Part shown: piece after piece, positions 8,585 to 19,411 of the stretch
Position numbering within the stretch: position 1 is the stretch's first letter
Layout: each line of letters opens with the position of its first letter
DNA from: Thiobacillus thioparus DSM 505
GTDB taxonomy: Bacteria > Pseudomonadota > Gammaproteobacteria > Burkholderiales > Thiobacillaceae
DNA length: 64,000 nucleotides
Direction of reading: 5' to 3'
Assembly: GCF_000373385.1 (NCBI RefSeq)
Contig: NZ_KB891328.1
Coordinates: 141,042 to 205,041 of the forward strand
Translations under genes and position numbers: made by a program
Notes under the pieces: model-generated
What the model was told of the DNA's origin: nothing
Database searches by the model: none
The model's input: the letters and a program-made list of their open reading frames with translations, nothing else

Positions 8585-9676
8585 ATGCCAGATCCGAATA
8601 CCCCCGAATCCAGCGAAGTTCGCGAAATCCGCATCAATCCCATTGTGCCGAGCGAATCGGTACTGGTCGCCACCGCGCGCAGCATGCGCCCGAAAAAGGC
8701 CGAAGAACTGGCGCCGCGCGACACCCGCAAGCACGTCGAAACCTGCCCGTTCTGCCGCGGCAACGAGCACAAGACGCCGCCGGTGATCCTGCATTGGCCC
8801 CCGGAGGGCGACTGGCAGATCCGCATGGTCGAGAACCTCTACCCGGTGCTGGGCGACGACCGCGAACAGGCCGGTTTCAACTTCGGCCTGCAGCAGACCA
8901 TCGACGGCTACGGTCGACACGAGGTCATCATCGATCACCACGAACACGGCATCGCGGTACACGAGATGGCCGAATCGCACCTGGCGGCACTGTTCGGCGT
9001 CTACCAGACGCGCATGCGCCAGCTGTTCGAGTCGGACGAGCGGCTGAAATACGTGCTGGTGTTCAAGAACTTCGGTCCGGCAGCCGGCGCGTCAATTCCG
9101 CATACGCACAGCCAGGTGATCGCGATGCCGGTAGTACCCGAGAACGTCGATGCCGAAGTAAAGAACAGTGCCGCACACTACGCCAAGCACCACCACTGCA
9201 TTTTCTGCGCGCTGATCGACGAGGCACTGACCTTCGAGGCAACCATTTACGACCGTACGTCCGGCGCGGTGCGGCGCAAGATCAACGTCGGCCAGTACGT
9301 GGTCGAGCGCGGCGAAAAGTTCATCGCCATCAAGCCGTTCGCCAGCCGCTACGAATGGGAGGTGCACATCCTGCCGCTGGCACACCAGGCCGATTTTCTC
9401 GATGTGCGCGGCGAGGATCTGGCCGATCTGGCGCGGGTGGTGAAGCGCACCATGGCACGGCTGGATGCCGTCATCGGCGGCGCGCAGTACAACTTCTTCC
9501 TGCACTCGGTCCCGCACGATAGCCAGCAGCGGGCGCATGCGCCGAGCTATCACTGGCATCTGGAAATCTGTCCGCGCACGTCGATTCCCACCGGTTTCGA
9601 GCTTGGTTCGGGTCTGTTCGTCAACACAATCAATCCGGAACAGGCAGCCGAGCGCCTGCGCACGGTGGAATTGTAG
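8585..9676 (+). CDS. Galactose-1-phosphate uridylyltransferase-like (HIT superfamily) protein
   Basis: 363 aa, GalT/HIT superfamily nucleotidyltransferase. Family marks: an N-terminal zinc-type CPFCRGNE, an Asn-Leu-Tyr-Pro segment (VENLYPVL), the HxH nucleotidylation region as IPHTHSQV (GalT usually has HPHGQ), a second zinc pair HCIFC, and a late YHWHLEI. The divergent HTHSQ suggests a GalT relative of uncertain substrate, possibly an ADP- or UDP-sugar phosphorylase, rather than a Leloir enzyme; no gal gene is adjacent. GAGGAG at 8572-8577 sets the start. It is divergent from the 8413-7878 pair and transcribed toward hflX. Confidence 0.72.
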   Translation: MPDPNTPESSEVREIRINPIVPSESVLVATARSMRPKKAEELAPRDTRKHVETCPFCRGNEHKTPPVILHWPPEGDWQIRMVENLYPVLGDDREQAGFNFGLQQTIDGYGRHEVIIDHHEHGIAVHEMAESHLAALFGVYQTRMRQLFESDERLKYVLVFKNFGPAAGASIPHTHSQVIAMPVVPENVDAEVKNSAAHYAKHHHCIFCALIDEALTFEATIYDRTSGAVRRKINVGQYVVERGEKFIAIKPFASRYEWEVHILPLAHQADFLDVRGEDLADLARVVKRTMARLDAVIGGAQYNFFLHSVPHDSQQRAHAPSYHWHLEICPRTSIPTGFELGSGLFVNTINPEQAAERLRTVEL

Positions 9677-9848
9677 AAAGCGGCGAGCCTTCCGGGCATC
9701 CGCACGGGCGTGATCGGGACTAGAATCAAACTTTCCAATTCGCTCGCGTAGGTGCCGCATGGCAGTCCGCCCCTATGCCAGCCTGGATGTCCGCCAGTGA
9801 AACCGCCCCTGTATTGCCTTGTTTTATCCATGATCACCGCGCATCCGG

Positions 9849-11024
9849 GTGCAGGCAGGAGCTATCGCCTTGTTTGAGCGGCATGCCGGTGGCGAGCGCG
9901 TCATCCTGGTGGCGCTTGATTTCGGCGATCTGGATTTTGCGGAAAGCGTGGCCGAGCTGCGATTGCTGGCGGCCGGCGCCGGGCTTGAGATTCTGGGCGA
10001 GGTGCAGGGCAAGCGTAGCCGCCCGGATGCCGCACTGTTCGTGGGCAGCGGCAAGGCCGACGAGATCGCCGCGCTGGTGGCAGCCACCGAAGCGGACGTC
10101 GTCATCTTCAACCACGAGCTGTCGCCTGCCCAGGAACGCAACCTGGAGCGCCGCGTGCATTGCCGGGTGATCGATCGTGTCACGTTGATTCTGGATATCT
10201 TTGCGCGCCGTGCGCACAGCGCCGAGGGCAAGCTGCAGGTCGAACTGGCCCAGCTTCAGCACCTTTCGACCCGGCTGGTGCGCGGCTGGACCCACCTCGA
10301 ACGCCAGCGCGGCGGTGTGGGCATGCGCGGCCCAGGTGAAAAGCAACTGGAAACCGACCGCCGCCTGATCGGGATGCGGGTCAAGGCCTTGCGCGACCGG
10401 CTCGCCAAATTGGGCAAGCAGCGCCGCACCCAGCGGCGTTCGCGCGCGCGCCAGCACGTGCTGTCGGTGGCGCTGGTCGGCTACACCAACGCCGGGAAAT
10501 CCACGCTGTTCAACGCGCTGACGCGTGCCGGCGCTTATGCCGCCGACCAGTTGTTCGCCACGCTGGACACCACCACGCGCAAGATCTACCTGCCTCAGGT
10601 GGGGGAAGTGGTGCTGTCGGACACCGTCGGTTTCATCACCCGCCTGCCTCACGACCTGGTGGCGGCGTTCCGCGCCACGCTGGAAGCCACGGCAGAAGCC
10701 GATCTGCTGCTGCACGTGATCGATTCCGCCAGCCCCGGGCGTGAGCGCCAGATCGAGGCGGTCGACAAGGTGCTGGCGGAAATCGGGGCGGAAGCCGTGC
10801 CGCAACTCCGGGTCTACAACAAGCTCGATCTGACGGGCGTTGCGCCGGGAGTGGGGCGGGATGAATATGGTAAACTGCAAAGCGTATATGTATCCGCGCA
10901 ATCCGGCGCGGGGCTTGAACTTTTACGTGATGCCCTGTCAGAAATCCTGGTCGCCGAACGCGCCCGGGGCGAAGCCGGCGCGTCAGACGAAGACACCTCC
11001 CAACCCACAGCTCTCTCTGCATAA
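9849..11024 (+). CDS. hflX: Ribosome-splitting GTPase HflX
   Basis: 391-aa OBG-HflX GTPase that rescues stalled or heat-damaged ribosomes. An N-terminal HflX domain (GEVQGKRSRPDAALFVGSGK) and a basic linker (QRRTQRRSRARQ) precede the G domain with P-loop GYTNAGKST at about residue 211, DTVGF and NKLD. An in-frame TGA at 9831-9833 leaves GTG 9849 as the earliest plausible start; no clear Shine-Dalgarno sequence. In most betaproteobacteria hfq lies immediately upstream, but here the 172-bp gap (9677-9848) holds no hfq. hflK starts 9 bp after the stop. Confidence 0.93.
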   Translation: MQAGAIALFERHAGGERVILVALDFGDLDFAESVAELRLLAAGAGLEILGEVQGKRSRPDAALFVGSGKADEIAALVAATEADVVIFNHELSPAQERNLERRVHCRVIDRVTLILDIFARRAHSAEGKLQVELAQLQHLSTRLVRGWTHLERQRGGVGMRGPGEKQLETDRRLIGMRVKALRDRLAKLGKQRRTQRRSRARQHVLSVALVGYTNAGKSTLFNALTRAGAYAADQLFATLDTTTRKIYLPQVGEVVLSDTVGFITRLPHDLVAAFRATLEATAEADLLLHVIDSASPGRERQIEAVDKVLAEIGAEAVPQLRVYNKLDLTGVAPGVGRDEYGKLQSVYVSAQSGAGLELLRDALSEILVAERARGEAGASDEDTSQPTALSA

Positions 11025-11033
11025 CTTAACGAT

Positions 11034-12230
11034 ATGGCCTGGAACGACCAGCAATGGGGCAACAACGGTAACCGCAACAAAAACAGCGGACCGCCCGATC
11101 TGGACGAGCTCTGGCGGCGCCTTAATGAGCGCCTCAACGGCATGTTTGGCAACCGGAATACGGAAGGGGGCGGCGGTTTCTCGTCGGGTGGCGCAGGCGG
11201 CGGCAATCTGCTCGGCCTGCTGCTTGGCGCGCTGTTTCTGGTTTGGGTGGCGAGCGGTTTCTATATCGTCGACACCGGCCAGCGCGGCGTGGTACTGCGC
11301 TTCGGCAAGTATATCGAGACGACCGAGCCGGGCCCGCGCTGGCATCTGCCATGGCCGATCGAGTCGCGCGAAACCGTCAATATCGATCAGGTGCGCACCG
11401 TTGAAATCGGCTATCGCAACAACGTCAAGAGCAAGGTGCTGCGCGAGTCGCTGATGCTGACGGATGACGAGAACATCATCGACCTGCAGTTCGCGGTGCA
11501 GTACATCCTGAAGGATCCGGAGGAATTCCTGTTCGTCAACCGGGCGCCTGAAGATACGGTGCTGCAGGTGGCCGAAACCGCGATGCGCGAAATCGTTGGC
11601 AAGAACAGGATGGATTTTGTGCTGTACGAAGGGCGTGCTGAAATCGCCACGCGTGCGAAGGTGCTGATGCAGCAGATTCTCGATCGTTACAAGACCGGCA
11701 TCAGCGTCAGCCAGGTCACGCTGCAGAACATCCAGCCGCCTGAGCAAGTGCAGGCCGCGTTCGACGATGCGGTCAAGGCAGGACAGGATCGCGAGCGCCT
11801 GAAGAACGAGGCGGAAGCGTATTCCAATGACGTGGTGCCACGCGCAAGTGGCCTGGCCTCGCGCCTGAAGGAAGAAGCCGCGGGCTACAAGCAGGCTGTG
11901 ATTGCCAATGCTGAAGGTGACGCCAGCCGCTTTTCGCAAATTGTGACCGAATATCAGAAAGCCCCGCAGGTGACACGCCAGCGTATGTATCTCGACACCA
12001 TGCAGACCGTGATGAACAACACCAGCAAAGTGGTGGTTGACCAGAAAGGCGGCAACAGCCTCTTGTATCTGCCGCTCGACAAATTGCAGCAGATCGTCAA
12101 CCAGCCAAACAGCGGTGCATCGGACGCGCTGTTGCAACCTCCGGTTGCTGCGACAACCACGCCGCCCGCCCCTGTGGATATGCGCTCGCGCGATGCCTTG
12201 CGCAGCCGTGACCGGGAGGACCGGCCATGA
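11034..12230 (+). CDS. hflK: Membrane protease regulator HflK
   Basis: 398-aa SPFH/band-7 protein that forms the HflKC cage around FtsH in the inner membrane. The N-terminus is Gly/Asn-rich and cytoplasmic (to about residue 57), one transmembrane helix follows (about 58-79), then the SPFH domain (YIVDTGQRGVVLRFGKY) and a long helical region (about 230-310). The tail is Pro/Ala-rich and ends in alternating Arg/Asp. The stop overlaps the hflC start (ATGA), indicating coupled synthesis of the two subunits. Confidence 0.96.
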   Translation: MAWNDQQWGNNGNRNKNSGPPDLDELWRRLNERLNGMFGNRNTEGGGGFSSGGAGGGNLLGLLLGALFLVWVASGFYIVDTGQRGVVLRFGKYIETTEPGPRWHLPWPIESRETVNIDQVRTVEIGYRNNVKSKVLRESLMLTDDENIIDLQFAVQYILKDPEEFLFVNRAPEDTVLQVAETAMREIVGKNRMDFVLYEGRAEIATRAKVLMQQILDRYKTGISVSQVTLQNIQPPEQVQAAFDDAVKAGQDRERLKNEAEAYSNDVVPRASGLASRLKEEAAGYKQAVIANAEGDASRFSQIVTEYQKAPQVTRQRMYLDTMQTVMNNTSKVVVDQKGGNSLLYLPLDKLQQIVNQPNSGASDALLQPPVAATTTPPAPVDMRSRDALRSRDREDRP

Positions 12231-13108
12231 ACAAGCATATCGCCCCCATCCTGATCGGGCTGGTCGTGGTGCTGGTGATCTTGAGCGGCAGCATGTTCAC
12301 TGTCGATCAGCGCCAGAATGCCTTGGTGTTCCAACTGGGTGAAGTGGTCTCGGTCAAGAAGGCGCCAGGCCTCTACTTCAAGTTGCCGCTGGTACAGAAC
12401 ATCCGCTATTTCGATACGCGCATCCTGACGCTGGATGCCGCGGATCCGGAGCGTTTCATCACCTCGGAAAAGAAGAACGTGCTGGTCGATTCGTACATCA
12501 AATGGCGCGTCATCGATGCCCGGCAGTTTTACGTCTCGGTCGGTGGCGATGAAACGCGCGCGCAGATTCGTCTGAACCAGACGGTTAACGACGGACTGCG
12601 GGCTGAATTCGGCAAGCGCACGATTCACGACGTTGTATCAGGGCAGCGTGATGCCGTCATGAACCTCATTCGTACCAAAGCCGACCAGGATGCGCGTTCG
12701 ATAGGCGTGCAGGTGGTCGACGTGCGCATCAAGCGCGTCGATCTGCCGGAAAGCGTGTCGGAAAACGTCTATCGCCGGATGGAAGCCGAACGCAAGCAGG
12801 TGGCCAACGAGCTGCGCTCGACCGGCGCGGCTGAAGCGGAAAAAATCAAGGCTGATGCGGATCGGCAGAAGCAGGTGATCGTCGCCGAAGCCTATCGCGA
12901 TGCCCAGCGCGTCAAGGGTGAGGGCGACGCCAAGGCCTCGGCGGTCTACGCCGCTGCGTATGACAAGAACCCGGAGTTTTATGCCTTCTACCGCAGCATG
13001 CAGGCCTACCGCGAAAGCTTCAAGAATAAGAGCGACGTGATGGTGCTCGATCCCAGCGCCGACTTCTTCAAATACATGAAGAACCCGCGTGCCGCCGGTG
13101 GTAAATGA
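12227..13108 (+). CDS. hflC: Membrane protease regulator HflC
   Basis: 293-aa partner of HflK. A single N-terminal membrane helix (about residues 5-25, IAPILIGLVVVLVILSG), then an SPFH domain (FTVDQRQNALVFQLGEV) and a C-terminal coiled helix rich in Lys/Ala/Glu, with the family segment GEGDAKASAVYAAAYDKNPEF. ATGA overlaps at both ends, with hflK upstream and the DUF2065 gene downstream. Confidence 0.96.
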   Translation: MNKHIAPILIGLVVVLVILSGSMFTVDQRQNALVFQLGEVVSVKKAPGLYFKLPLVQNIRYFDTRILTLDAADPERFITSEKKNVLVDSYIKWRVIDARQFYVSVGGDETRAQIRLNQTVNDGLRAEFGKRTIHDVVSGQRDAVMNLIRTKADQDARSIGVQVVDVRIKRVDLPESVSENVYRRMEAERKQVANELRSTGAAEAEKIKADADRQKQVIVAEAYRDAQRVKGEGDAKASAVYAAAYDKNPEFYAFYRSMQAYRESFKNKSDVMVLDPSADFFKYMKNPRAAGGK

Positions 13109-13293
13109 CGGGTTCGGACTGGCTTGCGGCAATCGGCTTGTTGCTGGTGGTGGAAGGGGTCCTGCCGTTCGCTGCGCCAGCCGTATGGTGTGACGGCTTT
13201 CGCCGGATGCAGGCGCTTCGCGACGGCCAATTGCGTTTTATCGGCGCTGCCTCGATGTTGGGCGGCGTTTTTTTGTTGATGCTACTGAATTGA
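13105..13293 (+). CDS. DUF2065 small membrane protein
   Basis: 62 aa with two predicted membrane helices (about residues 5-25 and 44-61) joined by a short basic loop (DGFRRMQALRDGQLRF). DUF2065 proteins sit directly after hflC in many proteobacteria and are presumed to act with or near the HflKC-FtsH complex, but no activity is established. ATGA overlap with hflC; the hisZ ATG follows 1 bp after its stop. Confidence 0.85.
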   Translation: MTGSDWLAAIGLLLVVEGVLPFAAPAVWCDGFRRMQALRDGQLRFIGAASMLGGVFLLMLLN

Positions 13294-13294
13294 A

Positions 13295-15573
<2,279 letters not shown>

Positions 15574-15594
15574 TGTATAAAATAAAGTCTGAAA

Positions 15595-15629
15595 AAGTAA
15601 AAAGCCGACACGAGGTCGGCTTTTTACTT
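15595..15629. terminator. Strong bidirectional terminator between purA and tRNA-Leu
   Basis: A perfect 15-bp stem: arms 15595-15609 and 15615-15629, 5-nt loop ACGAG. The arm core is GCCGAC/GTCGGC flanked by A5 and T5, so each strand reads a GC stem followed by a U-run. It ends purA on the plus strand and the tRNA transcript on the minus strand. Confidence 0.9.
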
Positions 15630-15637
15630 GTAGCGTT

Positions 15638-15724
15638 TGGTGCCCAGAAGAGGACTCGAACCTCCACAGTGTTGCCACCGCTAGGACCTGAACCTAGTGC
15701 GTCTACCAATTCCGCCATCTGGGC
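15638..15724 (-). tRNA. leu tRNA: tRNA-Leu (anticodon CAG), CCA encoded
   Basis: 87 nt on the minus strand. Acceptor arms GCCCAGA and TCTGGGC pair, followed by A73 and an encoded CCA. The D region contains AATTGGTAGACGC. The anticodon stem CTAGG/CCTAG encloses loop TTCAGGT, giving anticodon CAG. A long variable arm (class II tRNA) and the T arm GAGGTTCGAGTCCTC follow. The gene faces purA across the terminator and starts 26 bp upstream of the divergent rnr ATG. Confidence 0.96.
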
Positions 15725-15750
15725 AATGAAGGCGCGCATTTTAGAGAGCC

Positions 15751-18072
15751 ATGAATAAATTGTCAACGAAGATGCCTGGAAAAAAATCCCGCAGCCGCGC
15801 AAGCAAACATCAAATTCCCGCGATCCGTCTGGCCGACCCGTTCTACGAACGTGAAACCGAGCGCTACGAATCGCCGCTGCCCAGCCGCGAATACATTCTG
15901 CAGCTGCTGACCGACGCCGGCTGCCCGGTCGATGCCGACGCCTTCGCCGACCAGCTGCACATCACCGAGGACGAACGCGACCTGTTCCAGCGCCGTCTCG
16001 GCGCGATGCAGCGCGACGGCCAGTTGATGCTGAACCGCAAGCGCCAGCTCTGCCTGCCGGACAAGCTCGACCTGATCAAGGGCCGCGTCGAGGGCCACCC
16101 GGACGGCTTCGGCTTCGTGGTGCCGGAAGAGGGCGGCGACGACCTGTATCTGTCGCCCAAGGAAATGCACCGCGTGCTGCACGGCGACAAGGTGCTGGTA
16201 CGGGTCGCCGGCTTCGACAAGCGCGGCCGGCGCGAGGCCAAGATCGTCGAGGTACTGGAGCACGTCAACCAATTCGTCGTCGGCCGCTACTACCTCGAGG
16301 GTGGCGTCGGCTTCCTGATTGCGGAGAACCGCCGTATCAACCAGGACATCCTGGTGCCGCCCGAAAATGCAGGGAATGCCAAGTCCGGCCAGGTGGTCAC
16401 GGTGGAAATCGTCACCCAGCCCGGCGCGCATAATGAGGCCGTTGGCCGCGTCACCGAGATTTTGGGTAGCTTCACCGGCCCGGGCATGGAAATCGAGATC
16501 GCGTTGCGCAAGCACGACCTGCCCTACGTGTTCCCGCCCGACGTCGAGGCGCAGGCGTCCAAGCTGCCGAGCAAGGTGCAGAAAAAGGACATGGCTGGCC
16601 GTGAGGACATCCGCCACCTGCCGCTCGTCACCATCGACGGCGAAACCGCGCGCGACTTCGACGATGCGGTGTATTGCGAGCCACTCGGCCGCAGCGGCTA
16701 TCGGCTGGTGGTGGCGATCGCCGACGTCAGCCATTACGTCAAGCCGAAGGATGCGCTCGACACTGAAGGTTTCAACCGCGGCAATTCGGTGTATTTTCCG
16801 CGCCGCGTCATCCCTATGTTGCCGGAAGCGCTGTCCAACGGCCTATGCTCGCTCAACCCGGAGGTCGACCGCCTCTCCATGGTGTGCGACATGCGTATCA
16901 CCACGGCAGGCAGCATCAAGGAATACCGCTTCTACCCGGCGGTGATCTATTCGCACGCGCGCCTCACCTACAACCAGGTGTGGGACTGGCTCTCCGGCGT
17001 CGCCAAGCCGGACAAGAAGCAGGCCGCGCTGATGCCGCACCTAGAGGCGCTTGACAAGCTGTTCCGTACCCTTTTGAAGGCACGCGCCAAGCGCGGCGCG
17101 ATCGACTTCGGTTCGACCGAGACGCAGATCATTTTCGACGACAACGGCAAGATCAAGGAGATCGTACCGGTGATCCGCAACGATGCCCACCGCATCATCG
17201 AGGAATGCATGCTGGCGGCCAATGTCTGCGCGTCGGATTATCTGCACGAGAACAAGCAGCCTGCGCTGTTCCGCGTGCACGAAGGCCCGACGCCCGAGAA
17301 GCTCGCCGCGCTGCGCGGTTTCCTCGCCGAATTCGGTCTCGATCTCGGCGGCGGCGACAAGCCTCATGCCAAGGATTACGGCGCGCTGCTGGACAAGATC
17401 AAGGACCGTCCCGACCATGGCCTGTTGCAGACCGTGATGCTGCGCTCGCTCAGGCAGGCGATCTACAGCCCCGACAACAAGGGCCACTTCGGTCTGGCGT
17501 ACGAGGCCTACACTCACTTCACCTCGCCGATCCGCCGCTACCCCGACCTGCTGGTGCATCGCGGCATCAAGGCGGTGCTCCTGGGCGAGAAGCTGCCGGC
17601 CACGGGCCTGGCGGAAATCGGTGCCCACTGCTCGATGACCGAGCGCCGCGCCGACGACGCCACCCGCGACGTCGACGCCTGGCTGAAGACCTATTTCATG
17701 CAGGACCGCATCGGCGACGAATACAACGGCACGGTGAGCGCGGTAACCAGCTTCGGCATGTTCGTCGCGATCGACGAGATCTTTATCGAAGGCCTCGTCC
17801 ACGTCTCCGAACTCGGCCAGGACTACTTCCACTACGACCAGGCCAAGCACATGATGCTCGGCGAGCGGACGGGTAAAAAATATCGCCTGGGCGACCGCGT
17901 GCGCATCAAGGTGATGCGTGCCGACATCGAGACCAGCAAGATCGATTTCAGCCTGGTCGAGCAGGAGAATTCCGCCCTCGACATGCAACGCGCATTCGCG
18001 CAATCGGCGTCGGAAAAGAACTCCTCCAAGCCTCGATCCGCCAAATCCAGGTCGGGTAGCAAGCAGAAATGA
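15751..18072 (+). CDS. rnr: Ribonuclease R
   Basis: 773-aa 3'-5' exoribonuclease of the RNase II family, able to degrade structured RNA. Order: basic N-terminus (PGKKSRSRASKH), winged helix, two cold-shock domains (from about residue 110), the RNB catalytic domain with the metal-binding ETARDFDDAVYCEP, then the S1 domain (YNGTVSAVTSFGMFVAIDE) and a Lys/Ser-rich tail. The length matches RNase R rather than the shorter RNase II. The stop overlaps the rlmB start (ATGA). Confidence 0.96.
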   Translation: MNKLSTKMPGKKSRSRASKHQIPAIRLADPFYERETERYESPLPSREYILQLLTDAGCPVDADAFADQLHITEDERDLFQRRLGAMQRDGQLMLNRKRQLCLPDKLDLIKGRVEGHPDGFGFVVPEEGGDDLYLSPKEMHRVLHGDKVLVRVAGFDKRGRREAKIVEVLEHVNQFVVGRYYLEGGVGFLIAENRRINQDILVPPENAGNAKSGQVVTVEIVTQPGAHNEAVGRVTEILGSFTGPGMEIEIALRKHDLPYVFPPDVEAQASKLPSKVQKKDMAGREDIRHLPLVTIDGETARDFDDAVYCEPLGRSGYRLVVAIADVSHYVKPKDALDTEGFNRGNSVYFPRRVIPMLPEALSNGLCSLNPEVDRLSMVCDMRITTAGSIKEYRFYPAVIYSHARLTYNQVWDWLSGVAKPDKKQAALMPHLEALDKLFRTLLKARAKRGAIDFGSTETQIIFDDNGKIKEIVPVIRNDAHRIIEECMLAANVCASDYLHENKQPALFRVHEGPTPEKLAALRGFLAEFGLDLGGGDKPHAKDYGALLDKIKDRPDHGLLQTVMLRSLRQAIYSPDNKGHFGLAYEAYTHFTSPIRRYPDLLVHRGIKAVLLGEKLPATGLAEIGAHCSMTERRADDATRDVDAWLKTYFMQDRIGDEYNGTVSAVTSFGMFVAIDEIFIEGLVHVSELGQDYFHYDQAKHMMLGERTGKKYRLGDRVRIKVMRADIETSKIDFSLVEQENSALDMQRAFAQSASEKNSSKPRSAKSRSGSKQK

Positions 18073-18833
18073 GCGAGAAGCCCGCCGACAAACACGCCGC
18101 AGAAAAACTCATCTACGGCTTTCATCCCGTCCTGGCCCGCCTGCGCCAGGATCCCGCGGGCATATTCGAAATCTACCTCGACCTGACCCGCCGCGATGCG
18201 CGTGCGCGCGACTTGGTGCACCAGGCCAAGGACAACGGCGTCAAGCTCGCGCAGGTCGAGGCCGACCGGCTGACGCGGCTGGTAGGCAAGACCGCCAAGC
18301 ACCAGGGCGTGGTCGCCCGCGTCAAGCCCGTTGCGCTCACGCATTCGCTCGACGAGGTGTTGGAAAACATCCAGGGCCCGCCGCTGCTGGTCATCCTCGA
18401 CGGCGTCACCGACCCGCACAACCTCGGTGCGATTCTGCGCTCGGCCGATGCCTTCGGCGTGCATGCCGTCATCGCGCCCAAGGATAACGCCGTCGGCGTC
18501 AACGCCACGGTGGAGAAGGTCGCCTCGGGCGCCGCCGAAACCGTGCCCTACATCATGGTCACCAACCTCGCGCGCACCATCGAGGATTTGAAGGAACACA
18601 ATATCTGGGTCATCGCCGCTGACATGGATGGCGAGCAACCCCTGTCCGGCATCGACGCCAAAACCGGCATCGCCTGGGTGCTCGGCGCCGAGGGTGCGGG
18701 CATCCGCCGGCTGGTCAAGCAGAGCTGCGACCAGGTCGCACGCATCCCGATCGGCGGCACAGTGGAAAGCCTCAATGTGTCGGTGTCGGCGGCGCTGTGT
18801 TTGTATGAGACGGTGCGGCAGCGGAGCGCATGA
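18069..18833 (+). CDS. rlmB: 23S rRNA (guanosine-2251-2'-O)-methyltransferase RlmB
   Basis: 254-aa SPOUT-class methyltransferase acting on G2251 in the 23S P-loop. An N-terminal substrate-binding domain (KLIYGFHPVLARLRQ) and the three SpoU motifs are visible: NLGAILRSADAFG, VLGAEGAGIRRL, and IGGTVESLNVSVSAAL. rnr-rlmB is a conserved pair. A second SpoU-family enzyme is encoded at 23801-24580. Confidence 0.95.
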   Translation: MSEKPADKHAAEKLIYGFHPVLARLRQDPAGIFEIYLDLTRRDARARDLVHQAKDNGVKLAQVEADRLTRLVGKTAKHQGVVARVKPVALTHSLDEVLENIQGPPLLVILDGVTDPHNLGAILRSADAFGVHAVIAPKDNAVGVNATVEKVASGAAETVPYIMVTNLARTIEDLKEHNIWVIAADMDGEQPLSGIDAKTGIAWVLGAEGAGIRRLVKQSCDQVARIPIGGTVESLNVSVSAALCLYETVRQRSA

Positions 18834-18896
18834 GTTATGTCTTTTACGCAGTCAGTTGCCGGCTAAATTGACGCTTGGGCATCTTTAGGGTTGCCT

Positions 18897-19370
18897 ATGA
18901 AAGAGGTTCTACTTGTTATTCTTGGTTTCGTGCTGGCGCGGGTGCCAATTTGGTTAGACAGAAAGCGGCACCTGAAAACCCATTGGGCCGCAATCCGGGC
19001 TGAACTAGAGCTGTGTCGGGAACGAGCTGCAGCGCTGTTGAATGATGCGATTCTTTCTCCGCTATATCGCCTCCCCACGGTCACGTATGAGTCCTCATTT
19101 TCTGTCTTGTTGTCAGAGGGTGCGCTCTCAGAATCCGAAGCACTATCTTTGGGGCGATTCTTCTGCCAAGTCCACGACATTAATCGTGGGCTAGACAATG
19201 CTGCTCAGAAGCTTGATTTAAACGACTTAGAGGCGTTGCATCGAGAATATGATCGTAATCTCCTGAAGGTTCGTCGCCTTGTTGAAAACCGGGACGATGG
19301 GGAGTCACTTTATGTCTTGTCATTAAGAATCATCGACGCCAAGATTCAGCAATCATGGTGGTCCTATTGA
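18897..19370 (+). CDS. Unknown membrane-anchored protein, A+T-rich gene
   Basis: 157 aa, not recognised. One N-terminal membrane helix (about residues 3-17, LLVILGFVLARV) is followed by a basic stretch (LDRKRHLKTHW) and a helical, charged cytoplasmic domain ending QSWWSY. AGGG at 18887-18890 supports ATG 18897 over the in-frame TTG at 18891. Base composition is about half G+C, visibly lower than the flanking genes, and it uses codons such as TTA, ATT and AGA that are rare nearby. This suggests recent acquisition. It lies alone between rlmB and a convergent kinase gene. Confidence 0.72.
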   Translation: MKEVLLVILGFVLARVPIWLDRKRHLKTHWAAIRAELELCRERAAALLNDAILSPLYRLPTVTYESSFSVLLSEGALSESEALSLGRFFCQVHDINRGLDNAAQKLDLNDLEALHREYDRNLLKVRRLVENRDDGESLYVLSLRIIDAKIQQSWWSY

Positions 19371-19411
19371 GTAGGCTACCCTTTCGCATGCGCTTTACCG
19401 GGCTTGCTGAC

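Noticed and set aside
9759..9800. 13-codon ORF (MAVRPYASLDVRQ) upstream of hflX, considered as an hfq remnant
   Set aside because: No similarity to Hfq and no good ribosome-binding site.
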